Notes: a model not told the origin generated them from the sequence alone. A DNA stretch of 64,000 nt from CAWUJT01 sp963922715 (GCA_963922715.1 CAWUJT010000002.1:1-64000), one strand, 5' to 3'. Numbered from the stretch's first letter, positions 51,441-61,074 are shown. Numbers and translations are program-made.

Positions 51441-52610
51441 GTGACACCCGGGGCGCGCTTGGCCGCTGCGATAGAGGTGTTGGATCATGTGATCGCTGGC
51501 GCGCCCGCAGAAGCGGCCCTGACGTGCTGGGCGCGTGGCGCACGCTATGCCGGGTCAAAAGACCGCGCGGCGGTGCGGGATATTGTTTTTTCGGGATTGC
51601 GGCAAAGGCGGTCCCGATCCTGGCTGGGTGGATCGGAGACGGGACGCGGTATCGTTTTGGGCGGAGTGCGCTCTACCGGAGAAAACCCAGAGGTGTATTT
51701 CACAAAAGATCGCTATGCGCCGGATGCGCTGACAGAGCATGAACGGCTGCAAAGAGATTTGGCCGGAGCCCCCCGCGCCGTGCGTTTGGATTGCCCGGAT
51801 TGGCTTTTACCCGCGCTTGACGAAAGCCTTAGGGCGAAAGCCGATGATGTCTTAGAGGCCTTCCGGCATCGAGCGCAAATTGGTCTGCGCGTAAATATCC
51901 GAAAAACAACACGTGACAGTGCCCAGGCCGAATTACAGACGCTTGGGTTTTCTCCGCAACCACATGCGGCCAGCCCTTGGGCGCTGGTGCTGGATCATGG
52001 CCGTGGACTGGAACGCACGGCCCCCTATCTGGAAGGGCGCATTGAGTTGCAAGATCCCGGCGCACAGGCGCTTGTGGCGGCTTTGCCGCTGTCGCCTGGC
52101 GCACGTATCTTAGACTATTGCGCCGGTGGCGGGGGCAAAACCTTGGCCCTTGCAGCCTGCCATGATGGTCCAATCACCGCCCATGACATCGCTCCACAGC
52201 GCCTCAGCCAGTTACGCCAGCGCGCCAAACGGGCTGGTGTTGACATATCTTTTGCAGACCCAGGGGCTGTGATGGGCATATTCGATGGTATTATTCTGGA
52301 TGTGCCGTGTTCCGGTACGGGGGTGTGGCGCCGGCAACCTGATATGAAATGGAAGCTGAGGCCAGACTTGCTGCACACATACGCAACACTACAAAAAGAG
52401 CTTCTTAACAGAGCTTTTGCGCATCTCGCGCCAGGGGGATGGATTGGTTATATGACATGCTCTGTGTTGACGGTTGAAACAGTTACACCCGTTGAGAGAT
52501 TTCTTAGGGAAACCCCCGGTTTTGAAATTGAACATACGTTTGTTTTGACGCCGCTGGAAGAGTGTGACGGTTTCAGTTTTACCTTATTGCGTCACAAGGC
52601 TGCAATTTAA
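51441..52610 (+). CDS. RsmB-type RNA m5C methyltransferase
   Basis: A 389-residue rRNA cytosine-C5 methyltransferase of the RsmB/NOL1 family. A short N-terminal NusB-like region (EVLDHVIAGAPAEAAL) precedes the catalytic domain with DYCAGGGGKTLALA (SAM motif), DVPCSGTGVWRR (catalytic-pair Cys) and YMTCSVL (second Cys). The GTG at 51441, after AAAGG, matches the usual N-terminus; a GTG at 51393 overlapping the guaB stop is an alternative. Confidence 0.88.
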   Translation: MTPGARLAAAIEVLDHVIAGAPAEAALTCWARGARYAGSKDRAAVRDIVFSGLRQRRSRSWLGGSETGRGIVLGGVRSTGENPEVYFTKDRYAPDALTEHERLQRDLAGAPRAVRLDCPDWLLPALDESLRAKADDVLEAFRHRAQIGLRVNIRKTTRDSAQAELQTLGFSPQPHAASPWALVLDHGRGLERTAPYLEGRIELQDPGAQALVAALPLSPGARILDYCAGGGGKTLALAACHDGPITAHDIAPQRLSQLRQRAKRAGVDISFADPGAVMGIFDGIILDVPCSGTGVWRRQPDMKWKLRPDLLHTYATLQKELLNRAFAHLAPGGWIGYMTCSVLTVETVTPVERFLRETPGFEIEHTFVLTPLEECDGFSFTLLRHKAAI

Positions 52611-52632
52611 GGTGCTCTTATTCCATAAAATT

Positions 52633-52648
52633 TTAACGCTAGATTAAC
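52633..52648 (+). promoter_or_regulatory. CtrA-binding box before cckA
   Basis: TTAA (52633-52636), seven bases, TTAAC (52644-52648) is an exact match to the full CtrA consensus TTAA-N7-TTAAC. It lies about 60 bases upstream of the TTG start of the cckA-like gene in an A+T-rich spacer, in promoter position. CtrA is the final target of the CckA phosphorelay, so this suggests feedback. Confidence 0.6.
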
Positions 52649-52706
52649 TCTTTCTAAGTTAATTTTTTTAAGTATTTTGTTAAGAACAACTGTGGGGAAT
52701 GGATGA

Positions 52707-55154
52707 TTGTCGGCAACCAAAAGTTTTAATTTGCGCCCATCGGTTGAGATGCCTGCAACGGGTCTTATCCTGATAGTCAGTGCCGCTTTGACACTTGCGA
52801 TATCTTTTTTGATTTTTGCAAGCTTCTCGCCTGATCCTTTCGACATATGGATCGGGGTTGTTGGTGGCAGTGCTTTATTGGCTCTGGCGTTTTTGTTTTG
52901 CGGGCTTTGCGTATTGGATTTTTTGAAAAAACAAGTCTACAGGCGCGCTGTGATGGGCTTTGTTGCTTTGGATACAATACCTTCCTTTATCAGTGGTTTA
53001 GACGGTAATATTGACTATCAGAATGAAGTGTCACACATCCAGATGGGCGATCACGTTGGCGTGCGTCCAAGCAAAGCCCTGGCAAATTTTATTGGCAACC
53101 CACAAGCCGTAGTTTCGCGGATCAATACAACGCTAGAGCGTTCAGAAACAGCCTACGAAGATGTAAAATCGCTCAAAGGCAATATACGCATTTCAGCCTA
53201 TAGATTTGGGCAAAGCTTGGTGTGGCGATTACAGATTAATGAAAGGCCGGAATATGATCGTGACGCGCTTTCCATGATTCCACAATTTAGGATTAACGAT
53301 ACAGGCGATGTTTTATACGCAAATGCTGCGGCACATCACATGATTGGCAGACAGCCAAAAACACTAAGCGATATTTTTAGTGGAGGTTCGCAGCGTGTGC
53401 CTAGAAACGGTGCGATCAAAACAGTGCATACCAACAAAGAATGTTTCCAAGCCCATATTGTGCTGCTTGAGACGCAAAATGAGCAATGCGATATGTTTGT
53501 TTTGCGCCTCGAAAATCAAAATGGGCTGAGCGATTTTAGATTTTCCCCTATGTTCGATTGTTTGCCTGTGGCCCTGATGTGTCTAAGTGCAGAGGGCAAA
53601 ATCCTTCATGCAAATCGTATGGCATTGAAAATTCTACCACAGATCACAGAAGGCATATCCAATTTACCGACGCTTTTTGAGGGTCTTGGGCGTCCGATTC
53701 AAGATTGGTTGGGCGATGCTGCGCGTGGCTTAGGACTTGGCAAATCAGAAGTTGTCCGCGTTGTGGCGTCCGCCCCTGAAAAGTATCTCCAAGTCACGCT
53801 GGGCAATTGTGTACGCCCAGATGAAGAGGCCAAGCTGCTGGCGGTTTTCAGCGATGTGACCGAACATAAAACCCTCGAAGGACAAGTTATTCAAAGCCAA
53901 AAGATGCAAGCCATTGGTCAACTGGCCGGCGGTGTGGCCCATGATTTTAACAATTTGCTGACGGCAATCTCGGGCCATTGTGATTTGCTTTTGCTCCGGC
54001 ATTCCCATGACGATCCAGATTATGCGGATCTCATTCAAATCAACCAAAATGCAAGTCGTGCCGCCGCTTTGGTTGGGCAACTTTTAGCATTCTCACGCAA
54101 GCAAACTTTGCAACCGGAATTGATCGATTTACGCGACACATTGGCTGATCTGACGCATCTGCTAAACCGACTTGTTGGTGAAAAAATTCAACTTGTTCTG
54201 TCGAACGATCCGGGGCTGTTGCCGATCCGCGTCGATAAACGTCAGTTAGAGCAAGTTTTGATGAACCTTATTGTCAATGCACGTGATGCAATGAACAATG
54301 TGGGAACAATCAAAATTGAAACCAAATGCCCGTATTTTGTCCAAGATCAACAACATGACCGTGTCACTGTTCCCGCCGGTCAGTATGTTGAAATCAAGGT
54401 CATTGATACGGGGTGTGGCATCCCGCCGGATATGATTGACCGTATTTTTGAACCCTTTGTGACCACGAAACGACAAGGAGAAGGGACAGGATTAGGGTTA
54501 TCGATGGCTTACGGTATCATCAAGCAAAGCGGTGGGTTTATCTTTGCGAAAAGTACACTTGGCGAAGGCAGCACCTTTTCGCTGTATTTTCCCGCTTATG
54601 ATGTCGAGCTGGCAGATTGGACGATAACCTCTTTTCCCTCTGTTCCTGATAAGGCGGCTTTGCCTGCGGAAATAAGCCCTGACAGCTTTGCGGAACACGT
54701 CATCTGTGCCAAGACAAATGTGCCTGTTCCCGCGGTGCCTGTGCTGTCACATTCTGTTGCTATGCCCGCACCTGCCGCGTCGGAGCAGACATCGCCTGTT
54801 GTCCTGTTGGTTGAAGATGAAGCGTCGGTGCGTGCTTTTGGCGCCCGTGCTTTGCGAATGCGGGGCTACAGCGTTATCGAGGCCGAGTGTGGGGAAAACG
54901 CGTTGGAGATCTTGCAAGATAAAACTTTGAACATTGATCTGTTCGTCACAGACGTGATGATGCCGGGCATGGACGGTCCCACTTGGGTGAAAGAGGCTTT
55001 GAAACAAAGGCCAGACATCAAGACAGTGTTTGTCTCGGGCTATGCCGAAAGCACATTTCCCCATGACAAAAACGGCATCCCTAATTCGATCTTTTTGCCG
55101 AAGCCATTTTCTTTGGCCCAGTTGACGCAAACGGTACAACAACAATTGGTTTAA
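52707..55154 (+). CDS. cckA: CckA-type hybrid histidine kinase
   Basis: An 815-residue inner-membrane kinase that feeds the ChpT-CtrA phosphorelay. Two N-terminal membrane helices (about residues 17-37 and 45-66), PAS-like regions, the dimerisation domain with phospho-acceptor His412 in GGVAHDFNNLL, the ATPase domain (NLIVNARDAM, DTGCGIPPD, GEGTGLGLSMAYGIIKQSGG) and a C-terminal receiver with Asp749 in VTDVMMPGMDG. The AHDFNNLL box and the receiver are characteristic of CckA. It starts at TTG after GGGGA; the frame is closed by a TGA just upstream. In Rhodobacterales this relay controls motility and gene transfer agents. Confidence 0.9.
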   Translation: MSATKSFNLRPSVEMPATGLILIVSAALTLAISFLIFASFSPDPFDIWIGVVGGSALLALAFLFCGLCVLDFLKKQVYRRAVMGFVALDTIPSFISGLDGNIDYQNEVSHIQMGDHVGVRPSKALANFIGNPQAVVSRINTTLERSETAYEDVKSLKGNIRISAYRFGQSLVWRLQINERPEYDRDALSMIPQFRINDTGDVLYANAAAHHMIGRQPKTLSDIFSGGSQRVPRNGAIKTVHTNKECFQAHIVLLETQNEQCDMFVLRLENQNGLSDFRFSPMFDCLPVALMCLSAEGKILHANRMALKILPQITEGISNLPTLFEGLGRPIQDWLGDAARGLGLGKSEVVRVVASAPEKYLQVTLGNCVRPDEEAKLLAVFSDVTEHKTLEGQVIQSQKMQAIGQLAGGVAHDFNNLLTAISGHCDLLLLRHSHDDPDYADLIQINQNASRAAALVGQLLAFSRKQTLQPELIDLRDTLADLTHLLNRLVGEKIQLVLSNDPGLLPIRVDKRQLEQVLMNLIVNARDAMNNVGTIKIETKCPYFVQDQQHDRVTVPAGQYVEIKVIDTGCGIPPDMIDRIFEPFVTTKRQGEGTGLGLSMAYGIIKQSGGFIFAKSTLGEGSTFSLYFPAYDVELADWTITSFPSVPDKAALPAEISPDSFAEHVICAKTNVPVPAVPVLSHSVAMPAPAASEQTSPVVLLVEDEASVRAFGARALRMRGYSVIEAECGENALEILQDKTLNIDLFVTDVMMPGMDGPTWVKEALKQRPDIKTVFVSGYAESTFPHDKNGIPNSIFLPKPFSLAQLTQTVQQQLV

Positions 55155-55226
55155 AAGACATGGTTGTTTGAACAAGCGGGCATTTCTGGACTGTTGTCAG
55201 GTGTGTGAAGACGCTATTCAAAGATC

Positions 55227-55931
55227 ATGATAGCACTTTGGGATGGATTACGGGCCGGTTTTTGGCTGATATGGACAGCCGATGCGGAGCTTATCGAAAT
55301 AAGTTTACGGTCTTTATTTGTCTCGATCTCGGCTGTCGCGCTGGCCAGTCTGTTGGCTTTGCCCTGTGCGGCCTTGCTTGCGCTTGAGCGGTTTCGCTTC
55401 CGCAGGATGATCATCGCATCGCTGAATGCGTTGATGGGGCTGCCGCCCGTTGTGGTGGGGCTGTTTGTCTATCTGCTACTGTCACGGTCTGGCCCTTTTG
55501 GCGTGCTTGGACTGCTCTATACGCCGTGGGCTATGATCCTTGCGCAAGCGGTGATTCTGATGCCGCTGATCGCCTCAATCGCGCATCAACACCTGCGCGA
55601 TTTGTGGGCGGAATACCGCGATCTTTTAATCTCTCTCGGAGCCAGCCGAGGACAACGGATACGCACACTTTTATGGGACGGCCGCCGCGGAGAGCTGACC
55701 GCGTGCTTGGCCGGTTTTGGCCGGGGCATCGGCGAAGTTGGGGCTGTGATGATTGTCGGGGGGAATATCGAACAGGCCACGCGGGTGCTGACCACGGCGA
55801 TTGCACTTGAGACGGGAAAAGGGGATTTTGCCCTCGCCTTAGGTCTTGGCTTTGTACTGATTTTTATCTCACTTACAGTTTCGTTTGCCGTCCACATCCT
55901 AGCGCGTACCGAACGATCCGCACGATGGTAG
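55227..55931 (+). CDS. tupB: Tungstate ABC transporter permease TupB
   Basis: A 234-residue permease with about five to six helices and the EAA loop (LWAEYRDLLISLGASRGQRIRTLLW). The loop, the N-terminal LIEISLRSLFVSISAVALASLLALP and the GFGRGIGEVGAVMIVGGNI segment match TupB-type permeases. It imports tungstate (or molybdate) from TupA. Overlaps tupC by seven bases. Confidence 0.85.
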   Translation: MIALWDGLRAGFWLIWTADAELIEISLRSLFVSISAVALASLLALPCAALLALERFRFRRMIIASLNALMGLPPVVVGLFVYLLLSRSGPFGVLGLLYTPWAMILAQAVILMPLIASIAHQHLRDLWAEYRDLLISLGASRGQRIRTLLWDGRRGELTACLAGFGRGIGEVGAVMIVGGNIEQATRVLTTAIALETGKGDFALALGLGFVLIFISLTVSFAVHILARTERSARW

Positions 55932-56638
55932 CCCACCTTCCTATTCTTCTGCACGGTGTGTCGGTTCACCGCGCGGGTCACAACGTGATTGGCCCGCTTA
56001 ATTTGGCGATTACACACCCTGGAATGACCGCAGTTCTTGGTCCCAATGGGGCCGGGAAGACAACGCTTCTTAGGCTTTTGCATGGTTTGGAGCGCGCGCG
56101 CTCTGGCCATATTGACTGGCCTGCTGATCCCGCCACGTTGCGGTCCGCGCAGGCCTTTGTTTTCCAACGGCCTGTGATGATGCGGCGGTCCGTTCTTGAA
56201 AATTTGATCTACCCGTTGCGGATAAAAGGCAGCACCCGTGACGCGGCAAAAAAACAGGCGCAAACCGTGCTCAAAGACATTGATATGGCTGAAAAATCAA
56301 AACTGGACGCAACGCTTTTGTCGATCGGGGAACAACAGAGGCTGGCGGTGGCCCGTGCCTTCATCGCCAAGCCGGGGCTTGTGTTTTTGGATGAACCCTG
56401 CGCCAGCCTTGATGGTGCCACCACTTATCAGATCGAAACTTTGCTGCGGCAAAAGCGCGATGCGGGTGTGGTGAGCCTTCTTTCCACCCATGATCTGGCG
56501 CAAGCGCGGCGTTTGGCGGATTGGGTGATCTTGTTGCACAAAGGCAAGTTGATCGAAACTGCGCCAGCGGCGCAATTTTTTGCAGGTCCCGCCACGCAGA
56601 TAGGCCGCGATTTTTTAGAGGGGCGCCTTCTGCTATGA
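55925..56638 (+). CDS. tupC: Tungstate ABC transporter ATPase TupC
   Basis: A 237-residue ATPase: Walker A GPNGAGKTT, Q-loop FVFQRPVMMRRSVLEN, signature region LLSIGEQQRLAVARA (LSIGEQQ instead of LSGGQ), Walker B LVFLDEPCASLDG, switch His STHDLAQARR. The FQRPVMMRRS segment is usual in TupC. Overlaps both neighbours, giving tight coupling tupB-tupC-tupA. Confidence 0.85.
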   Translation: MVAHLPILLHGVSVHRAGHNVIGPLNLAITHPGMTAVLGPNGAGKTTLLRLLHGLERARSGHIDWPADPATLRSAQAFVFQRPVMMRRSVLENLIYPLRIKGSTRDAAKKQAQTVLKDIDMAEKSKLDATLLSIGEQQRLAVARAFIAKPGLVFLDEPCASLDGATTYQIETLLRQKRDAGVVSLLSTHDLAQARRLADWVILLHKGKLIETAPAAQFFAGPATQIGRDFLEGRLLL

Positions 56639-57426
56639 GCTTAAGGATCTGTATCATTTGGGTGCTACTCTCGATGCCATTGAGTGCAGAAACGCTTCGG
56701 CTCGCGGTCACCACGTCCTTTGAGAATTCTGGTCTTTCTGATCTGCTGTTGCCGGCAATTCACGCAGATCTCGGTCTGGATATCGAACTTCTCGTGGTGG
56801 GCACCGGACAGGCTTTGCGATTGGGCCGCGCCGGAGACGTGGATGCTGTGCTGGTGCATGCGCCGAAAGCAGAGATCGCGTTTGTTGACTCTGGCTATGG
56901 GGTGGATCGCGTGCAAATCATGGCGAACAATTTTGTGCTGATTGGTCCGCGCGATGACCCCGCGCAGGTCGCAACAGCAAAGAGCGCACACATGGCGTTT
57001 TCCCGCATTGCGTCAACCCAACAGCGATTTATCAGCCGTGGCGATAACAGCGGAACCCATCAAAAAGAGCAAGAACTTTGGCAAGGAATTGGTTTGTCTC
57101 CCGAAGGGGAGTGGTATTTTGTCACAGGCAGCAGTATGGGCGCGGCCTTAAATATCGCCGTGAGTTTAAACGCCTATACCCTTAGCGACAGTGCCACTTG
57201 GCGGGCGTTTGCCAACAAGGGCGATCTTATGCTCCTTTATGGAGGTGATCCGCTTTTGTTCAATCCCTACAGCCTGATCGCTGTGAGTCCCGCGCGCCAT
57301 CCACATGTCGCCTACCCAGAAGTCTTACGTTTGCGGGATTGGCTGAGATCGGCGAGGGCTCAGACCCTTATCACTGGTTATCATATTGATGGCAGGCAGG
57401 TTTTTACTTGGTCGGAGAGGCCTTAG
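56635..57426 (+). CDS. tupA: Tungstate-binding periplasmic protein TupA
   Basis: A 263-residue binding protein with a signal peptide (about residues 1-18, ending LSA). The oxyanion site begins VTTSFENSGLSDLLLP, matching the TTTS...SGL hallmark of TupA, and SRGDNSGTHQKEQELW supplies further ligands. Tungstate would serve W-dependent oxidoreductases such as some formate dehydrogenases; none is in the window. The order with tupA last is unusual. Its 3' end overlaps the convergent AbrB-like gene by 23 bases. Confidence 0.88.
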   Translation: MSLRICIIWVLLSMPLSAETLRLAVTTSFENSGLSDLLLPAIHADLGLDIELLVVGTGQALRLGRAGDVDAVLVHAPKAEIAFVDSGYGVDRVQIMANNFVLIGPRDDPAQVATAKSAHMAFSRIASTQQRFISRGDNSGTHQKEQELWQGIGLSPEGEWYFVTGSSMGAALNIAVSLNAYTLSDSATWRAFANKGDLMLLYGGDPLLFNPYSLIAVSPARHPHVAYPEVLRLRDWLRSARAQTLITGYHIDGRQVFTWSERP

Positions 57427-58450
57427 ATCTAATGAAAAACGGAAGCAGAACCGTCAGCATCAACAGCCGCGCCACATGGTGCCCTGCGATAAAGGCCATA
57501 TCCAACCCCAGGGCCAGACCAATCGCCGCCATCGCCTCGACCCCTCCGGGGGTAAAGGCCACAATCAACAGCGCTGGTGTAAGACCGTCTATGAAAAACA
57601 GTATGGCAACCCCAGCCATGGCCGCAGACATCAAGGCAAGACCGGTGACAGCCACCCCTGCATAAGCGGCGGAGGACAGATCTTTCACAGTGGTGCCCGA
57701 AAACCGTGAGCCGATCAAAACCCCCATCGCCAAAAAGGCCAGGATTGTCAGACTTTCTGGAATATGCCCAGGTGTCAGCCCGCTGCCATGGCCAATGGCG
57801 CTGACACCCATTGCGGCCAGCAGAAAGGCGGCTGGAAGGTGGAGGCGCAAAAATACCCATCCAACGGCCAGGGAAACAAGACACAAGGCAACCCCATCAG
57901 ACCAGGCAAGCCTCTGTTCAACGAAATTGAGCTGGCCTGTGGTCTCAAAGAACCAAGACACAAGGGGCGGGACAACCAAGGTGAGCAAAAGCAGCCGGAT
58001 CGATTGCACAAGAGCGACTTGACGCGTATCTGCCATGGTCTCAAGACCCAAAGCCAAGACATAGCTGAGATGTCCAGGTGTCGAGGCCAAGACCGCCGTG
58101 GTGCGATCATATCCAAACCCATGCACCAACAGCCACCGGCCCGCAAAAATCGTGATCACAAGCGACAGGGCCAGCATTGGCAGACTGATCAGCCAACCCG
58201 TCAGAGCATTGAGAACCTCAGGCGTGATACCGGTGCCGATATTGAGGCCTAAAATAACAAACACTATATTTCGAAAGGGTGCTGGGAGATCGCATTTTAG
58301 ACCATTGACGGCGGCCAAACTCACCGCCGTGGCGGCACCTGTTAGGAAAGGGGCGGGAAACCCAAGGCACCAAAACAATGTCGCACCAGTGGTCGCGACA
58401 GCAAACGCGAAAGTGAGGTTTCGCAGGTTTTGTCGTAGAGTGAGGGTCAT
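57404..58450 (-). CDS. AbrB family membrane transporter
   Basis: A 348-residue membrane protein with about ten helices in two repeats. The pair ASTPGHLSYVLALGLE and AFTPGGVEAMAAIGLALG is the hallmark of the AbrB (DUF, not the DNA-binding AbrB) family, often called ammonia-monooxygenase-like. The function is unknown, with tellurium or organic-acid export suggested for relatives. Convergent with tupA, divergent from the oxidoreductase. Confidence 0.85.
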   Translation of the reverse strand: MTLTLRQNLRNLTFAFAVATTGATLFWCLGFPAPFLTGAATAVSLAAVNGLKCDLPAPFRNIVFVILGLNIGTGITPEVLNALTGWLISLPMLALSLVITIFAGRWLLVHGFGYDRTTAVLASTPGHLSYVLALGLETMADTRQVALVQSIRLLLLTLVVPPLVSWFFETTGQLNFVEQRLAWSDGVALCLVSLAVGWVFLRLHLPAAFLLAAMGVSAIGHGSGLTPGHIPESLTILAFLAMGVLIGSRFSGTTVKDLSSAAYAGVAVTGLALMSAAMAGVAILFFIDGLTPALLIVAFTPGGVEAMAAIGLALGLDMAFIAGHHVARLLMLTVLLPFFIRSKASPTK

Positions 58451-58618
58451 TTGGCCACCTGCGGGTCAACATTTCCTGATCTTTTTTAAGAAAATTGGGA
58501 TGTTTAGACAATGACGTGGGTATAATATGTCCTTGTGATGTGTTCTAGAGCGTAAAAGTCACCAACCGCGTATGACGTCAATATTGGCATCGCGCAACTG
58601 GGTGGCCGAGGGTGAAAG

Positions 58619-59692
58619 ATGCAAGAGACGATGAAAGCCGTGGTCTTGACTGGGCACGGCGGGCTTGAAAAATTGGACATACGGGATGTGCCTATCCCTC
58701 GGCCAGGGCCACATGATGCGTTGATTAAAGTCGGCGCTTGCGGGCTCAATAACACAGATGTGAATACCCGCTTAGGATGGTATGCTAAATCTGTGACCTC
58801 CGCCACTGACGGCCCTTTTGAAGTCGAGGATGGTGGAGATTGGGGCGGTGCGGGCCTTCGCTTTCCCCGCATTCAAGGTGCCGATGCCGTAGGCAAGGTT
58901 GTTGCGCTGGGCTCTGAGGCTAACCTCGCTTTGGAAGGCAAACGGGTGATGGTGGATGTTTGGCTGCGGGATTGGAACGACCCGCTTAACCGTGATAAAA
59001 TGGGATACTTTGGTTCTGAATGTGATGGTGGTTTTGCCGAATATGCGGTTGTCGATCACCGTAATCTTGGTGTTATAGACAGCGATCTTACGGATGCAGA
59101 ACTGGCAACATTTTGCTGCAGTTATACCACAGCCGAAGGGATGCTGACCCGTGCTGAAGTTGGTCCTGAGGATCGGGTATTGGTGACGGGGGCCTCCGGT
59201 GGTGTTGGTTCTGCACTTTTGCAACTGGCGCGCCGGCGTGGGGCGGAGGTGATTGGATTGGCCTCAGAGAACAAACATGCTGCTCTTACAGGCTTAGGTG
59301 CACACCTATTGCCCCGCGCCCCAGAGGATTTACCGGCTGCTCTTGAGGCTATAAGCGGACATCGCACCGTTACCGTGGTGGCGGATGTTGTGGGTGGGAC
59401 TACCTTTTCAAAGTTGATCGAAGTGTTGGCACGGGGTGGACGCTACACCTGCTCTGGTGCGATCGCAGGGCCAATTGTTAGTTTTGACTTACGTACGCTG
59501 TATCTCAATGATTTGACATTTACCGGGTCCACTTGCGTTCCGCCCGAAATATTTCGCACCCTTTTAAACTATATTTCAAAGGATGAGTTGAAACCCATGC
59601 TTGCCGCAACTTATCCCTTGGAAAAGTTTCATGCCGCACAACAGGCGTTTATTGATAAAAGACATATCGGCAATATTGTTGTAACTCCCTAG
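58619..59692 (+). CDS. MDR-family NADPH-dependent oxidoreductase
   Basis: A 357-residue medium-chain dehydrogenase. The N-terminal catalytic domain has GACGLNNTDVNTR and IQGADAVGKVVALG, the nucleotide loop is GASGGVGSALLQLARRRG. Structural-zinc cysteines typical of true alcohol dehydrogenases are not evident, so quinone-oxidoreductase-like chemistry is likely. The substrate is unknown. A TATAAT at 58521-58526 in the 168-base spacer from the AbrB-like gene may be its -10 box. An ATG 12 bases in could also be the start. Confidence 0.82.
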   Translation: MQETMKAVVLTGHGGLEKLDIRDVPIPRPGPHDALIKVGACGLNNTDVNTRLGWYAKSVTSATDGPFEVEDGGDWGGAGLRFPRIQGADAVGKVVALGSEANLALEGKRVMVDVWLRDWNDPLNRDKMGYFGSECDGGFAEYAVVDHRNLGVIDSDLTDAELATFCCSYTTAEGMLTRAEVGPEDRVLVTGASGGVGSALLQLARRRGAEVIGLASENKHAALTGLGAHLLPRAPEDLPAALEAISGHRTVTVVADVVGGTTFSKLIEVLARGGRYTCSGAIAGPIVSFDLRTLYLNDLTFTGSTCVPPEIFRTLLNYISKDELKPMLAATYPLEKFHAAQQAFIDKRHIGNIVVTP

Positions 59693-59835
59693 CGTCTTTT
59701 TTGAACAGTAGTCCATTTAGTTACGCCAAGTCATACGTCTTTCAGTGACTACATGATGTCTTGTCAACAATGTTGCTTCACTGATCGGCACAGCCTAGAA
59801 TCTAGGTGATAGAGCCCTTTTGTAGAGGTCCGAAT

Positions 59836-60852
59836 ATGAAAACAACCACATGGGGCATTGTTATGACTGTGAATGAGCCTGAGGCTCTGGTGCTCAGCAA
59901 TATTGCTTGGCATCTGAGTACCGGCGCATCAGAAGTCCATGTTTATTTTGACGACCCGAATGATCCGGTTTTTGACGCTGTGCATACGATCCCGGGTGTT
60001 TATGCGCACTTGTGTAGCTGGCAATACTGGAAAAGTGTCCGGCATCAAAAGCTTACGCGCCCCCCCATCCATCGCGCGCGCCAGGTGATAAACGCCAATC
60101 ATGCCCTTGCGCATACCAATTGCGCTTGGCTGATCCATATTGATGCCGATGAATTTATCTATCAGACGGGTGATCTTGCCGCAGAACTTGCGGTGGTTTC
60201 AGAATTTGGCTGTGAAATCCACTTTCCTGTGTGGGAGCGCATCCACAATGCACCAGAAAAGTCTATTTTCGATGGGGCCTTTCGCACATCCACGCAGGGT
60301 AATAATTCAGGCATTGCGGTTCATGTTATCCTCAAGAGCCTTTACGGGGATATTGCGCCCTTTTTCTTTCGTGGTGTGCTGGGTCATGCGGCTGGGAAAT
60401 GTGGTGTAAGGGTTGGGGAAGGCAATAAACTCAACATTCATTGGACATCTCGGGAAGGGGTTGTTGGACATTCTCCGCGTTGGAAATCCGGCTCCAGCCG
60501 GCTGTTGCATTTTGATGGTTTGACAGCAGAACATTGGCTTTCAAAACTCACAATGAAATCACGCTATAAAAAAGAAGAAGCCGCGTATCCTGCCCATCGC
60601 CAAGCACAAATGGCGGCAGTGCGCACCTGTGGAGATGATCCTATGGCCTTAGAGCGATTATATGACCGCCTAAAGCACCCCAGCGCCGAAACACAACATA
60701 CGCTACGGGCGATTGGACTGTTGGATGACATTGTCTTTGATCCTTCACCAGGCCTTAGGCGTCTGTTTGGAAAGGGGCTCGATCTCAGTCCAAAGGCGTT
60801 TAACGTCGCATTGAAAGACCGCTCTGCGTCGCGTCTTAGTATAAAAGAGTAA
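59836..60852 (+). CDS. Glycosyltransferase family 2-like protein
   Basis: A 338-residue cytoplasmic protein of the GT-A type (glycosyltransferase 2_4/92-like). TTTWGIVMTVNEPEALVLSN opens the nucleotide-sugar domain, and WLIHIDADEFIY carries the DxD metal motif. It is similar in type, but not in detail, to the gene at 23702-24565. A GAGG site precedes the ATG. It stands alone, with two palindromes in the spacer before it. It may decorate a surface polysaccharide or the nearby pilin-like proteins; this is speculation. Confidence 0.7.
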   Translation: MKTTTWGIVMTVNEPEALVLSNIAWHLSTGASEVHVYFDDPNDPVFDAVHTIPGVYAHLCSWQYWKSVRHQKLTRPPIHRARQVINANHALAHTNCAWLIHIDADEFIYQTGDLAAELAVVSEFGCEIHFPVWERIHNAPEKSIFDGAFRTSTQGNNSGIAVHVILKSLYGDIAPFFFRGVLGHAAGKCGVRVGEGNKLNIHWTSREGVVGHSPRWKSGSSRLLHFDGLTAEHWLSKLTMKSRYKKEEAAYPAHRQAQMAAVRTCGDDPMALERLYDRLKHPSAETQHTLRAIGLLDDIVFDPSPGLRRLFGKGLDLSPKAFNVALKDRSASRLSIKE

Positions 60853-60885
60853 AGATCCACGATCAGAGTTTATTCTTAGCTGCTG

Positions 60886-61074
60886 TTATTGCTGTTTTAT
60901 GACTGTGACGGTTGTTCCATAGAACTGATTTTGTGTGCCATGGCCCACCTTACTCGCGCCAGCTTGTATGCTGCTCCACAAGGATGCGGCAATCCCAGAA
61001 ACGGCGGTGCCTATTACAATCTTGTCAATACTGTCATCAGCGGATTTAGTTTTCAAAAAAGTATACATAGCCAT
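60886..61074 (-). CDS. Flp-pilin-like small protein, short copy
   Basis: A 62-residue protein aligning without gaps to residues 10-49 of the gene at 61431-61820: 15 of 40 positions are identical, including Q37-x-G39 and the end V-G-x-G-x-Q-x-Q-F51. The hydrophobic segment (about residues 18-34) and position suggest a type IVb (Flp) prepilin-like protein, but the usual Gly before the cleavage site is replaced by Ala. Met3 aligns with Met1 of the paralogue, so the start may be at 61068. No ribosome site is strong. Confidence 0.55.
   Translation of the reverse strand: MAMYTFLKTKSADDSIDKIVIGTAVSGIAASLWSSIQAGASKVGHGTQNQFYGTTVTVIKQQ

Noticed and set aside
52607..52846. 79-codon minus-strand frame over the start of cckA
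   Set aside because: It lies opposite the cckA N-terminus and promoter, and its sequence resembles no family.
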